In this document: positions 26,343 through 35,999 of the stretch, piece after piece
Layout: each line of letters starts with the position of its first letter
Numbering within the stretch: position 1 is the stretch's first letter
Assembly: GCA_036644375.1 (NCBI GenBank)
Contig: JAVXQD010000007.1
Span: 1-64,000, forward strand
Source: CALWZE01 sp036644375
GTDB taxonomy: Bacteria; Bacillota; Clostridia; Oscillospirales; Ruminococcaceae
Length of the DNA: 64,000 nt
Direction of reading: 5' to 3'
Notes under the pieces: generated by a model
Database searches by the model: none
Told to the model about the DNA's origin: nothing
What the model saw: only the letters and a program-made list of their open reading frames with translations
Translations under genes and position numbers: made by a program

Positions 26343-26739
26343 TGATTTCTCCTACTATCGGTGTGGGGTCAACGCCCTGCTTTCTGTAATAGTCTGCCAA
26401 AGCCGATTTTACGGCCTGTTCGGCAAGAACCGAGCAATGAAGCTTAACAGGAGGAAGACCGTCAAGAGCTTCGACAACGGCTTTATTTGTGAGCTTGAGA
26501 GCATCTTCGATTTTTTTGCCCTTAATCATCTCGGTAGCCATTGAGCTTGTCGCAACGGCGGCTCCGCATCCGAATGTTTTGAACTTGACATCGGTTATGA
26601 TTCCGCCGTCAATTTTGAGATACATTTTCATTATATCTCCGCATTTTGCGTTTCCGACTTCACCGATTCCGTCTGCGTTTGCTATTTCACCTACATTGCG
26701 CGGATTTGAAAAATGATCCATAACTATTTTGCTGTACAT
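26317..26739 (-). CDS. iscU: Iron-sulfur cluster scaffold IscU (NifU N-terminal domain)
   Basis: A 140-residue scaffold on which [2Fe-2S] and [4Fe-4S] clusters are built before transfer. The three ligand cysteines are visible: VGNAKCGD (Cys33), TFGCGAAVA (Cys58) and KLHCSVLAE (Cys102), with the expected Asp35. The C-terminus ends in DCDACHI, an extra cysteine pair. It lies 13 bases downstream of the desulfurase gene, the arrangement typical of clostridial NifS/IscU pairs without hscA/hscB. Confidence 0.95.
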   Translation of the reverse strand: MYSKIVMDHFSNPRNVGEIANADGIGEVGNAKCGDIMKMYLKIDGGIITDVKFKTFGCGAAVATSSMATEMIKGKKIEDALKLTNKAVVEALDGLPPVKLHCSVLAEQAVKSALADYYRKQGVDPTPIVGEINDCDACHI

Positions 26740-26752
26740 AAAAAATATCTCC

Positions 26753-27931
26753 TTATTTCTTGCAGATTCTCTCCCAGATGGGGGACATAGCTCTTAATTT
26801 ATTGATGATAGGAGGAAGCTTTTCGCATATATACTCGGCGTCCTCCTCCGTGTTTTGTCCGCCGAATGTCAGCCTGAGTGACCCGTGAGCAACCTCATGT
26901 GTCAATCCTATGCTCAGGAGAACGTGACTGGGGTCAAGCGAGCCAGAGGTGCATGCCGAGCCGGATGAAGCTGAAATACCGACTAAATCAAGACTGAGAA
27001 TAATTGATTCGCCCTCGACACCCTCAAACGAAATGTTGGCGTTTCCGGGAAGACGGTTGGTACGTGAACCGTTCAATCGGGTGTGCGGCAACGCGAGGGC
27101 ACAGTCAATGACCATGTCGCGAAGCTTTTTCTGGTTGGTGACCTTTTCGTCAAAATGGGCATATGCGTCTTCAATTGCGGTGCCGAGCGCAACAATATTC
27201 GGAACTGCTTCCGTTCCTGCACGCCGTCTGTTTTCCTGTGCGCCGCCGTCCATGAACGTATCAAGCGTAATGCCCTTGCGAATATAGATAGCACCGATAC
27301 CCTTTGGCGCGTTCAGCTTGTGCCCCGAAAGAGAGAGCATGTCGATGTTCTGCTCCTTTACGTTGATGCGGACGTTACCCACTGCCTGCACTGCGTCAGT
27401 GTGAAACCACACTCCTGCATCTCTGCATATTGCGCCGATTTCCGCGATAGGCTGAACAGTGCCGATTTCATTGTTGGCGTACATTATGGAAACAACAGCC
27501 GTTTCCGGACGGATAGCATTTTTGATGTCCGCAGGTTCGACAAGTCCTTCGGCGCTGACCGGTATATATGTCACATCAAAGCCCTCTTGCTTTAGGTGTT
27601 CACAGGTGTGAAGTACTGCATGGTGTTCAAATACAGAGGTAATGATGTGATTTTTTCCTTTTGCTTTCAGTTTTCGCGCAGCGCCTTTTATTGCCCAGTT
27701 ATCCGATTCGGTGCCACAGGATGTGAAAAATATCTCATCGGCATTACAGCCGAGCGCCGCCGCAACCTGTCCGCGGGCTTTTTCCACACCGGACCTTGAT
27801 TCCTCGGCAAACTTATAAGGGCTGCTGGGATTGCCATACTGTGTTGTCAGGTATGGCATCATAGCTTCTAATACGTGTTTTGAAACAGGTGTTGTCGCAG
27901 CGTTGTCTGCATATACAAAACGTTCATTCAT
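26753..27931 (-). CDS. iscS: Cysteine desulfurase IscS/NifS
   Basis: A 392-residue PLP enzyme that delivers cysteine sulfur to IscU and MnmA. It carries YADNAATTPV, ANNEIGTVQP, the PLP-binding Lys205 in LSGHKLNAPKGIG, and the catalytic Cys327 in ASSGSACTSGSL on the mobile loop. AAGGAG lies ahead of the ATG. It is the first gene of iscS-iscU-mnmA, with a matching promoter upstream. No iscR regulator is encoded in the window. Confidence 0.95.
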   Translation of the reverse strand: MNERFVYADNAATTPVSKHVLEAMMPYLTTQYGNPSSPYKFAEESRSGVEKARGQVAAALGCNADEIFFTSCGTESDNWAIKGAARKLKAKGKNHIITSVFEHHAVLHTCEHLKQEGFDVTYIPVSAEGLVEPADIKNAIRPETAVVSIMYANNEIGTVQPIAEIGAICRDAGVWFHTDAVQAVGNVRINVKEQNIDMLSLSGHKLNAPKGIGAIYIRKGITLDTFMDGGAQENRRRAGTEAVPNIVALGTAIEDAYAHFDEKVTNQKKLRDMVIDCALALPHTRLNGSRTNRLPGNANISFEGVEGESIILSLDLVGISASSGSACTSGSLDPSHVLLSIGLTHEVAHGSLRLTFGGQNTEEDAEYICEKLPPIINKLRAMSPIWERICKK

Positions 27932-27968
27932 AGAACATTACTCCTTATAAAAATTAATTTGCAGAATT

Positions 27969-27997
27969 ATAATATACCAATCGAGTACACTTTGCAA
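27969..27997 (-). promoter_or_regulatory. Predicted promoter for iscS-iscU-mnmA
   Basis: On the minus strand TTGCAA (27992-27997) and TATTAT (27969-27974) are separated by 17 bases. It begins just outside the stop codon of rnhA. Confidence 0.6.
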
Positions 27998-28000
27998 CAA

Positions 28001-28441
28001 TTATTTGTTCACAGTATATTGCTGTACGGCAAGACGGTCACAGCGCTCATTAAATGCGTGCCCGTCATGCCCGCGTATCCACACAAACGATACCTTGTGA
28101 ACACCGAGCTGTTCCAAAAGAAGCTGCCACAAGTCAATATTAGGGGGAGTCTTTTTTTGAGAGTTCTTCCAGCCGTTCTTCCTCCAGCCCAAGAGCCAGC
28201 CCTTTTGGATGCTGTCAACAACGTATTTTGAATCGCTGTACACAGTTACCTCGCAGGGCTCCTTCAAAGTTGACAGAGCCGATATCACCGCCGTGAGCTC
28301 CATGCGGTTGTTTGTGGTATCTCGCTCAAAGCCTGAAAGTTCAAGCTCTTTTCCATTATAACGCAATATAGCACCCCATCCGCCTGGTCCCGGATTGCCG
28401 GAGCAAGCGCCATCGGCATATAAATCAACTTTTTTTGTCAT
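28001..28441 (-). CDS. rnhA: Ribonuclease HI
   Basis: Cuts the RNA strand of RNA-DNA hybrids, for example at Okazaki fragments and R-loops. About 146 residues with the opening VDLYADGACSGNPGPGGWG (first catalytic Asp), NNRMELTAV (Glu) and VYSDSKYVV (Asp), then the basic protrusion and WIRGHDGHAFNERCDRLA (Asp). The ATG at 28441 has GAGGT just upstream, so the longer frame from 28468 is not preferred. Confidence 0.95.
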   Translation of the reverse strand: MTKKVDLYADGACSGNPGPGGWGAILRYNGKELELSGFERDTTNNRMELTAVISALSTLKEPCEVTVYSDSKYVVDSIQKGWLLGWRKNGWKNSQKKTPPNIDLWQLLLEQLGVHKVSFVWIRGHDGHAFNERCDRLAVQQYTVNK

Positions 28442-28596
28442 ATCTACCTCATAAATAAGAATATACACATTATATTATGGGAATCGCACAATGTCAAAAG
28501 ATTTGCAAAGCGATTAATTTGATGCATAGAAATCAATGAGAACTGCATTGTGAAGAGAGAAATTAAGGCGCGTACAAGGCATTTTAAATAATTACA

Positions 28597-28625
28597 TTGA
28601 CTTTTATTTGCACAAAACGTACAAT
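28597..28625 (+). promoter_or_regulatory. Predicted promoter for the RNase J operon
   Basis: TTGACT at 28597-28602 and TACAAT at 28620-28625 with a 17-base spacer. The 28442-28749 gap holds this promoter and an untranslated leader; nothing else was recognised. Confidence 0.65.
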
Positions 28626-28749
28626 TAGGGTGTATTTTAATGGACTTTTGCGGTCAAAACCGCTTTGATTATAAAAATATTTATAAATTACAGGTTCGCT
28701 CATTGTAGAGCGGGCTTAGATGATTATATGTAAAATGGAGGAATTTTTT

Positions 28750-30786
28750 TTGGAAAATGACAAGTCACAAGTAAAGCTATACGGTAAAATCAATGCACAG
28801 CCCGAGGCGGGCAAAAGCTCAGAGGTTGCAGCTGAAAACAAGCCGGTTCAAAAGCGCAGACCCGCACCCCGAAAGTATGCGCAGGAAAAAGCGGTAAAAA
28901 GCAGTGATGCACATCCGGCACCGACGGAAAAAAAGTCGGAGGCAAGGACAGCCCAAAAACCAGGGGCGAAGCAGCAGAATCCTGCGGGCGTTAAATCAAC
29001 CCACAAGCCGGCGGCGGCGCAGAAAGCTGCGGACAAACCGGCGCAGAGACCTCACACAAGGCGCAATACGCCAAACCAAAGTGCACAGGCTCCCAAGATG
29101 GTTTCAGGAATTCAAAAGAGCACATCGCTGACTCGACTTCGTATTATTCCGCTTGGCGGTTTGGGCGAAATCGGAAAGAACATGACGGTATATGAATGCG
29201 GTGAGGATTGTTTTATTGTTGACTGCGGCTTGAGCTTTCCCGACGATGAGATGCTGGGAGTAGATATTGTAATACCTGATTTTTCGTATCTTTTTGAAAT
29301 AAAAGACAGGCTGCGCGGTTTGATTATCACCCATGGACATGAAGACCATATCGGTGCGATACCATATCTTCTCAAGCAGCTTAATATACCGATATACGGA
29401 ACAAAGCTCACTATCGGATTGATTGAGGCAAAGCTTCTTGAGCACAAGCTTCCGCATAAACCGTCACTTACGGTCATAAAGGCGGGGCAAACCGTTAACT
29501 TCGGCTGTATGAGCGCGGAGGCGATTCGCGTCAACCACTCAATTCCCGATGCGGTTGCGCTTGCGATAAAGACCCCGGTCGGTCTGGTTGTTCAGACAGG
29601 GGACTTTAAGGTCGATTATACACCTGTGTTTGACGAGACCATCGATCTTACAAGATTCGGTCAGCTCGGAAGCGAGGGTGTGCTTGCGTTGCTCTCGGAT
29701 TCCACGAATGCGGAGAGACCCGGAAACAGCGAGACCGAGAGCAAGGTCGGGGAATCTCTCGAAAAGCTGTTTTCTCGCGCCGAGGGCAAAAGACTGCTTA
29801 TTGCAACTTTCGCATCAAATATCCAAAGGGTTCAGCAGATTATCGACCTTGCGCAGAGACACGGAAGAAAAATTGCACTTTCGGGCCGCAGTATGGAAAA
29901 TTATACCAGAATAGCTCTTGAACTCGGATACCTGAAGATGACCGACGATATTCTTGTGGGTATCGACGAGATAAAAAAATATCGTGCAAGCGACCTTATT
30001 ATTATTACCACAGGCAGCCAAGGAGAGCCGCTTTCTGCGCTGTCAAGAATGGCTTCAGGTCAGCATAAGCAGGTTCAGATAGGCTCTGAGGATATGATAA
30101 TCATATCGGCCACGCCTATTCCCGGCAACGAAAAGATGGTTACAAGAGTCATCAACGGGCTTATGAAGCTGGGCAGTGAGGTTATCTACGAAAAGATGTA
30201 TGAAACTCATGCTTCGGGACATGCATGCCAGGATGAGCTCAAGCTCATGTTGAGACTTACCAAGCCGAAGTTCTTTATTCCTGTCCACGGCGAGTATAAG
30301 CATCTTGTCAAGCATGCGGGAATTGCGCGTTCGGTCGGAGTGCCCAACGAAAATATTCTGTTGCCGGATATCGGAAATGTTATGGAATTCACGAAAAGCA
30401 CAGGACGAATCAACGGAATGGTTCCTGCGGGGCGTGTCTTTGTCGATGGTCTCGGAGTCGGAGACGTGGGAAGTGTGGTGCTGCGTGACCGCAAGCATTT
30501 GGCGCAGGACGGTCTGATTGTTGTTGTTTGCTCGGTCGATGTGGATGCAAATGATATTATTTCAGGGCCTGACATTATTTCCAGGGGCTTTGTCTACGTT
30601 AAGGAATCGGAACCCCTGATGGAAGAGGCAAAGGCTCTTGCCAGAAAAGTTCTTGAACAATCATTTGAAAAGGGAAAATATGGGAAGGGAGATCAGCGGA
30701 TGAGACTTCGCGAGGAGCTGGGACAGCTTATGTACCAGAGAACCAAGCGTAATCCGATGATTTTACCTGTGATTATGGAGCTGTAA
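28750..30786 (+). CDS. Ribonuclease J with a long basic N-terminal extension
   Basis: A metallo-beta-lactamase/beta-CASP ribonuclease for mRNA decay and rRNA maturation, with 5'-3' exo- and endonuclease activity in the family. The catalytic domain begins at about residue 130 (LRIIPLGGLGEIGKNMTVYE), has the zinc motif THGHEDHIGAIP (195-200), a beta-CASP region (TFASNIQRVQQI), HASGHACQDE and a C-terminal domain. The first 129 residues are low-complexity and rich in Lys, Ala, Pro and Gln, probably disordered and RNA-binding; other Firmicutes RNase J proteins are about 555 residues. I chose TTG 28750, since GGAGG ends eight bases before it; an ATG at 28720 has no such site. Confidence 0.92.
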   Translation: MENDKSQVKLYGKINAQPEAGKSSEVAAENKPVQKRRPAPRKYAQEKAVKSSDAHPAPTEKKSEARTAQKPGAKQQNPAGVKSTHKPAAAQKAADKPAQRPHTRRNTPNQSAQAPKMVSGIQKSTSLTRLRIIPLGGLGEIGKNMTVYECGEDCFIVDCGLSFPDDEMLGVDIVIPDFSYLFEIKDRLRGLIITHGHEDHIGAIPYLLKQLNIPIYGTKLTIGLIEAKLLEHKLPHKPSLTVIKAGQTVNFGCMSAEAIRVNHSIPDAVALAIKTPVGLVVQTGDFKVDYTPVFDETIDLTRFGQLGSEGVLALLSDSTNAERPGNSETESKVGESLEKLFSRAEGKRLLIATFASNIQRVQQIIDLAQRHGRKIALSGRSMENYTRIALELGYLKMTDDILVGIDEIKKYRASDLIIITTGSQGEPLSALSRMASGQHKQVQIGSEDMIIISATPIPGNEKMVTRVINGLMKLGSEVIYEKMYETHASGHACQDELKLMLRLTKPKFFIPVHGEYKHLVKHAGIARSVGVPNENILLPDIGNVMEFTKSTGRINGMVPAGRVFVDGLGVGDVGSVVLRDRKHLAQDGLIVVVCSVDVDANDIISGPDIISRGFVYVKESEPLMEEAKALARKVLEQSFEKGKYGKGDQRMRLREELGQLMYQRTKRNPMILPVIMEL

Positions 30787-30816
30787 ACACACATATTTGG
30801 AAACGGATGCTCAATT

Positions 30817-32793
30817 ATGAAGTTTAAGCGTAATGTTACAATGGAAATTGCATGGAGCATTCTTGCTCTGTGCTTCCTTGCACTGACTGTAGCCATGTTC
30901 TTTGTGAATACGAATATGTTCATTGTTGTGCTGTGCCTGACGATTGCTGTTGTGTTGCTCTTTTCTGTCAGAATCACTCAGATTCGCAAGAGTCTCGCCA
31001 CACTGATAACCGGTATCGGCACCGGCATGAACGCGACACAGCAGACGATTTTGTCGACCATTCAGGTTCCGGTGCTTGTAACCGATTCAAACAAAAGCGT
31101 GCTGTGGTACAACGACTGCTTTCGCGCCGTGATTTTGAAAAACAAAGACTTTTATCTTGAGGATTTTACGAAATGTGTACCGGGCTTTGATCTTGTGAGA
31201 TGCAGCGAGGAATTTGGAGCTGAATATGTCATTAACAGCGAGCACTACAGGGTGTTTTCAACAAGCTCCTCCCACTCCACGGATACGCTGTATGTGACGC
31301 TGTTTGTGAATGATACGTCCCAGTATACCGATGCGGTTCAGTTCAAAAGGACCAGACCCTCGGTGCTTGTGTTTACGGTAGACAGCTACGACGAGCTTTC
31401 AGGTGAGTTAAAAGAGAGCGAGCGTGCAGAGCTTATGTCGGAAGTTTACCGCGCGATGGAGGATTTCATAAACACCACCAATGGAATTTTCGTCAGAACC
31501 TCAAGCAGAAATTATGTTGCGATAATTGAGGAGCAGCACATTGAAAAAATTGTAGAAAAGAGATTTTCAATTCTGGATACGGTCAGAAGCATCCAGACGG
31601 AGTCAGTGCCTATAACCATGTCAATAGGTGTCGGGCGAGGAGCAAAAACGATGTATGAAAACTACATTCAGGCTCATCAGGCGCTTGATATGGCTTTGGG
31701 ACGAGGCGGTGATCAGGCCGCAATGAAAACGCAGAACGGATACGAATTCTACGGCGGAACAAATCGCGCGGTCGAAAAGCGCAACAAGGTGAAATCGAGA
31801 ATTATTGCTTCTGCACTCAGCGATTTGATGCATGTTGCCGACAACGTAATAGTCATGGGTCACAAGCTTTCCGATCTTGATTCTCTCGGCTCTGCCGTCG
31901 GGATTGCGCGGGCGGCCAAAATCAGCGGAACGGACGTCAATATTGTTTTTGACAGCAAGTCAACTCTTGCAAAGCCGCTTTTCGACAAGCTTGTTCTTAA
32001 CGGTTACGGGAGCTTGTTTGTCACACCTAATGAGGCGGTCGAGCATGTAGATAAGGACACTCTTCTTGTGGTTGTGGACTGTCATGTTCCGTCTCTTGTC
32101 GAGAATTCCGACATTTTGACAATGACCGACAATATTGTCATTGTGGATCATCACAGAAAGATGGTCGGGCATATTGAAAATGCTGTTTTGTCATATCATG
32201 AGCCCTATGCAAGCTCATGCAGTGAGCTTGTTGCAGAGCTTTTGCAGCACATGGAAACAGCCGAAAACAAGCCTACAAAGCTTGAGGCTGAGGGAATGCT
32301 TGCGGGAATTATGCTTGATTCCAGAGATTTTTCGGTGCGCACAGGTGTCAGAACCTTTGAGGCAGCGTCCTATCTTCGCAGATTGGGTGCGGCTCCGACA
32401 GAGGCAAAGCTGTTTTTTTCAACTGATCTTGCAACGTATAAAAACAAATCGGAGCTTGTTGCATCCGCTCAGCTGTATCGCGGATGTGCCGTCATTGTCT
32501 CGGATAAGCTTCCGGAAAGTATGCGTGTGGTAATTCCGCAGGCTGCGGATGATCTGCTCAATATCGACGGTATAAGTGCATCCATAGTCGCTGTCAAGTT
32601 TCAGAACAAGGTCCATATTTCTTCACGGTCTCTCGGCGCTTATAACGTGCAGCTTATTATGGAACATCTCGGCGGCGGAGGTCATCAGACGATGGCGGGA
32701 GTTCAGCTTGACGATGCGGATTTAGATGTTGTAAAGCATCTTATCTATGAAGCTATAGACAATTATCTCGATAAAAATCCACCTATAAAGTAA
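30817..32793 (+). CDS. gdpP: Cyclic di-AMP phosphodiesterase GdpP
   Basis: Degrades cyclic di-AMP to pApA and so controls osmotic, wall and beta-lactam responses. The 658 residues have two membrane helices (11-31, 34-51), a PAS-like region at about 75-165, a degenerate GGDEF domain at about 175-310, and a DHH/DHHA1 phosphodiesterase domain. The latter shows VMGHKLSDLDSLGSA (His349, Asp353, Asp355), VVDCH (Asp421), VIVDHHRK (444-446) and GGGGHQTMAG (619-628). The following rplI and dnaB genes form the conserved Firmicutes order yybT-rplI-dnaC. It begins about 30 bases after the RNase J stop. Confidence 0.95.
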   Translation: MKFKRNVTMEIAWSILALCFLALTVAMFFVNTNMFIVVLCLTIAVVLLFSVRITQIRKSLATLITGIGTGMNATQQTILSTIQVPVLVTDSNKSVLWYNDCFRAVILKNKDFYLEDFTKCVPGFDLVRCSEEFGAEYVINSEHYRVFSTSSSHSTDTLYVTLFVNDTSQYTDAVQFKRTRPSVLVFTVDSYDELSGELKESERAELMSEVYRAMEDFINTTNGIFVRTSSRNYVAIIEEQHIEKIVEKRFSILDTVRSIQTESVPITMSIGVGRGAKTMYENYIQAHQALDMALGRGGDQAAMKTQNGYEFYGGTNRAVEKRNKVKSRIIASALSDLMHVADNVIVMGHKLSDLDSLGSAVGIARAAKISGTDVNIVFDSKSTLAKPLFDKLVLNGYGSLFVTPNEAVEHVDKDTLLVVVDCHVPSLVENSDILTMTDNIVIVDHHRKMVGHIENAVLSYHEPYASSCSELVAELLQHMETAENKPTKLEAEGMLAGIMLDSRDFSVRTGVRTFEAASYLRRLGAAPTEAKLFFSTDLATYKNKSELVASAQLYRGCAVIVSDKLPESMRVVIPQAADDLLNIDGISASIVAVKFQNKVHISSRSLGAYNVQLIMEHLGGGGHQTMAGVQLDDADLDVVKHLIYEAIDNYLDKNPPIK

Positions 32794-32808
32794 GGAGAAA
32801 TACAAAAA

Positions 32809-33255
32809 ATGAAAGTTGTTCTTTTACAGGATATCAAGGGCACCGGCAATAAAGACGAGCTTGTAGAAGTGTCGGACGGATATGGAAGAAACTATTTGAT
32901 AGCGCGCAAGCTTGCTGTTCCCGCCACTAACAGTGCCATTAATGAGGTCAATACAAAGCATGATGCCAAAGAACATCATAAGCTGGTAGAGATTGACAAT
33001 GCAAAGGATACTGCTGCAAAAATTGACGGAAAGAAATATGTAATCAAGGCAAAGGCCGGTAGCGGCGATCGTCTGTTCGGCTCTGTGACTGCAAAAGAAA
33101 TTGCTGCGGAAATCAATAAAGATACCGGCTGTGATGTGGATAAGAGAAAAATAGTTCTTGACAGGGACATTAAGTCCTTTGGCACGTACGAAGTAGTTGT
33201 AAAGGTCTATAGCGGAGTCAACGCGAAAATCATCGTTGAAGTTGTAAGTGAATAA
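32809..33255 (+). CDS. rplI: 50S ribosomal protein L9
   Basis: A two-domain ribosomal protein joined by a long helix; it stabilises the 50S stalk base and limits frameshifting. The 148 residues begin MKVVLLQDIKGTGNKDELVE and contain the signature VSDGYGRNYLIARKLAVPA, then the C-terminal domain from about 75. The spacing from gdpP is 15 bases and from dnaB 20 bases. A TAAGGAG ribosome site precedes it. Confidence 0.97.
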   Translation: MKVVLLQDIKGTGNKDELVEVSDGYGRNYLIARKLAVPATNSAINEVNTKHDAKEHHKLVEIDNAKDTAAKIDGKKYVIKAKAGSGDRLFGSVTAKEIAAEINKDTGCDVDKRKIVLDRDIKSFGTYEVVVKVYSGVNAKIIVEVVSE

Positions 33256-33275
33256 ACAACAAAAAGGAATGCTCA

Positions 33276-34640
33276 ATGGCAAACGATAAATTTGAGTTGT
33301 CCTTGGAGGCAATGGGCATTAATCTGCCATACAGCATCGAGGCCGAGCAAGCTGTCCTCGGAGCGGTTATTGTTGACTACAAGGTCATTGATGAAATAAC
33401 AGGTCTGCTTTTGCCCGAATATTTTTATTCAAAGCAAAATGCGGCTATTTTCAGAGAAATGATGCTGATGTACGGCACAGGTAAGCCGGTTGACTTTGTT
33501 ACTGTGCTTGACTCGGTTTCCGCTGCCGGCGTTTTTTCGTCGGAAGAAGATACAAAGGTGTATTTGTACAACGTGACCGAAACTGTCCCAACGGTATCAA
33601 ACGTAGTCACATACGCCAAAATAATTTACGAAAAATATCTCACGCGCACTTTAATAAAGTCATGCAAGGAAATTATCGACAATTCTGCGGACGGGCAGGA
33701 AACTGCGGCGACGCTTTTGGACTTTGCGGAGCAAAAGATTTTCGAAATTCGCAATGGGCGTGATAGCTCGGAAATTTGGAAAATCGACTCGGTCTTGCTT
33801 GAGGTAATTGATAGACTTGACAAAATGTCAGGACCGGATCGCGAGAAATATCTCGGATTGCCTACCGGATTTCCGATTCTTGACAAAACATTGACGGGAC
33901 TTAACCGCTCTGATTTGATTATCCTTGCGGCGCGCCCGGGCGTGGGAAAGACGAGCTTTGCTCTTAACATTGCAACCAACGTAACAATGAAGAGACCTGA
34001 TATAAGCATTGCGATATTCTCGCTTGAAATGACAAAGCATCAGCTTGCGCAGCGAATGCTCAGCAGTATTTCGGGTGTTGAATCATTTGTATTCCGCTCG
34101 GGAGAGGTTCGTACAGACCAGTGGAGCGATATCGCAGAGGCGGCAAGCCAGCTTTCGAAAACACAAATTTTCATTGATGATACAAGTGGAATTTCCGTTT
34201 CTGAAATCAAGTCAAAAAGTCGCAGACTAAAAGATCTCGGCCTGGTTATCGTCGACTATCTGCAGCTTATGAGCGGCGGAAAAAGAAATGATTCACGTGT
34301 AAATGAAATATCTGAAATTACACGCAGCTTTAAAATAATGGCAAAGGAGCTTAATGTTCCGGTAATTCTCCTCTCGCAGCTCAGTCGTGACAGTGAAAAG
34401 CAGCAGCGCAGACCAAAGCTGTCCGATCTGCGGGATTCCGGCTCGATTGAGCAGGATGCGGATATAGTGCTGTTTTTGCATCGTGAGGGGGATCCGAACG
34501 AAGCCGATATGGAAGAAATTAATGACGTGTCGCTGATTGTTGCAAAAAACCGACACGGTGAAACTACACGTATCGACATGCACTGGGACGGAAAGCTCAC
34601 GCGCTTTACTGTTATGGATGTTTCAAGAGATGATGACTGA
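33276..34640 (+). CDS. dnaB: Replicative DNA helicase DnaB
   Basis: Hexameric helicase at the replication fork. The 454 residues have the N-terminal collar domain (LPYSIEAEQAVLGAVIVD), the RecA-like domain with Walker A ARPGVGKTSFALNIA, IFSLEMTKHQLAQRML, Walker B LVIVDYLQLMSGG and LSQLSRDSEKQQRRPKLSDL, then SIEQDADIVLFLHRE. No intein is present. The last codons overlap the tilS start by 11 bases. Confidence 0.97.
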   Translation: MANDKFELSLEAMGINLPYSIEAEQAVLGAVIVDYKVIDEITGLLLPEYFYSKQNAAIFREMMLMYGTGKPVDFVTVLDSVSAAGVFSSEEDTKVYLYNVTETVPTVSNVVTYAKIIYEKYLTRTLIKSCKEIIDNSADGQETAATLLDFAEQKIFEIRNGRDSSEIWKIDSVLLEVIDRLDKMSGPDREKYLGLPTGFPILDKTLTGLNRSDLIILAARPGVGKTSFALNIATNVTMKRPDISIAIFSLEMTKHQLAQRMLSSISGVESFVFRSGEVRTDQWSDIAEAASQLSKTQIFIDDTSGISVSEIKSKSRRLKDLGLVIVDYLQLMSGGKRNDSRVNEISEITRSFKIMAKELNVPVILLSQLSRDSEKQQRRPKLSDLRDSGSIEQDADIVLFLHREGDPNEADMEEINDVSLIVAKNRHGETTRIDMHWDGKLTRFTVMDVSRDDD

Positions 34641-35982
34641 TACTGTTTTAAAGACTATTCAAAAATATTCGATGCTTGAACGCGGTGATTCTGTGCTTAT
34701 AGGGGTTTCGGGCGGCGCCGATTCTATGGCACTTGTCTCTGTCATGCTTGAGTTAAAAGAACAGCTTGGATTGTCGGAGATATGTGTGTGCCACTTCAAT
34801 CACGGGCTGCGCGGAAGCGACAGTGATAAAGACGAGCGGTATGTTTTGGATTATTGCAAGTCTCGAAATATTCGGATAATGAGCGAAAATGGCAATATGA
34901 CAGAGAGAGAAAAGCCGCGCGGTGAGAGCGTTGAAAGTTGGGCAAGAAAGCTCCGTTATGAATTTTTCGAGAGATGCATAACAGATAAGAGTACGAAGGT
35001 CGCGCTTGCGCACAGCAAGAATGATTGTGTGGAAACTGCTGTTTTCAATTTGATTCGGGGAAGCGGTATTAAGGGCTTGCGTGGTGTTGCAGCGATAAGA
35101 GGACATTACATTCGCCCGCTTATCGAGACGTCAAGAGCTGAAATTGAGAGTTATTGCGATCAGTGCGAAATAGATTACCGCACTGACTCCACCAATGAAG
35201 ATACAAAATATTCCAGAAACAGAATAAGAAAAAAGATACTTCCGCAAATGGCAATGATTAATGAAAATGCGGTTAATAATATATTCAGGTTCTGCAAAAG
35301 TGCAAATGAGATTAATTCTTATTTTGAAAGGGCGGCAGAGTCGCTAATCGAAGCATCAAGATGCGCTGACGGATACCTTGTTGATACGCTGCGTACAGCA
35401 GATCCGCTTATTGTGAGTTTTGCACTGAAACTACTCAGTGAACCGTATACAATCAATATCACGTCCGAAGCCGTTGAGCTCTGTCTTTGCGTAGTTAACG
35501 GAACGCTGAAAGAAACAGAGCTTGCGAAGCATGTGTATTTTACAAATCGCGGAGATACGGTTGCGATAACCAAACGCGAAAACGCTAAGGCGGAAAAGCG
35601 CCATGATTTTATTGCAGTTCATGAGGGAATTAATAAGCTGGGCACCGATATTTCCGTAGTTGCCCAATTTAAGATATATTCAAATTGCGACAGAAATGAA
35701 AAATTAACAAATAAACTATTAAATAATTCCGCGGATTGTGTTAAACTTAAAGGCAATCTGACTTTAAGGACGCGTCGAGATGGGGATTCTTTTTGTTCTT
35801 TTGCGAGGAAAAACACAAAATCGCTGAAAAAACTTTTTAATGAAGCTAAAATTGCGCCGTCAATGCGGGATAGCATACCTGTTATCTGTGACGACGAGGG
35901 AATTGTTTGGATAAGGGGATTCGGCATTTCGTCACGGGTCTCTTTAGATATAAATACAGAAAAAATAATTACATTCGGTTAA
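34630..35982 (+). CDS. tilS: tRNA(Ile)-lysidine synthase
   Basis: Converts C34 of the CAU-anticodon tRNA-Ile to lysidine, so that it reads AUA. About 450 residues with the PP-loop ATP motif GVSGGADSMALV (residues 25-36), CHFNHGLRGSDSDKDERYV, the RGSGIKGLRG segment and IRPLIETSRAEIE; a C-terminal TilS-C domain ends the protein with LTLRTRRDGDSF and RDSIPVICDDEGIVWIRGFG. The start is one of two in-frame ATGs (34630, 34633) inside the end of dnaB. The gene precedes hpt, as in Bacillus (tilS-hprT-ftsH). Confidence 0.95.
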   Translation: MMTDTVLKTIQKYSMLERGDSVLIGVSGGADSMALVSVMLELKEQLGLSEICVCHFNHGLRGSDSDKDERYVLDYCKSRNIRIMSENGNMTEREKPRGESVESWARKLRYEFFERCITDKSTKVALAHSKNDCVETAVFNLIRGSGIKGLRGVAAIRGHYIRPLIETSRAEIESYCDQCEIDYRTDSTNEDTKYSRNRIRKKILPQMAMINENAVNNIFRFCKSANEINSYFERAAESLIEASRCADGYLVDTLRTADPLIVSFALKLLSEPYTINITSEAVELCLCVVNGTLKETELAKHVYFTNRGDTVAITKRENAKAEKRHDFIAVHEGINKLGTDISVVAQFKIYSNCDRNEKLTNKLLNNSADCVKLKGNLTLRTRRDGDSFCSFARKNTKSLKKLFNEAKIAPSMRDSIPVICDDEGIVWIRGFGISSRVSLDINTEKIITFG

Positions 35983-35999
35983 ATCAGGGGGATTGAAAA

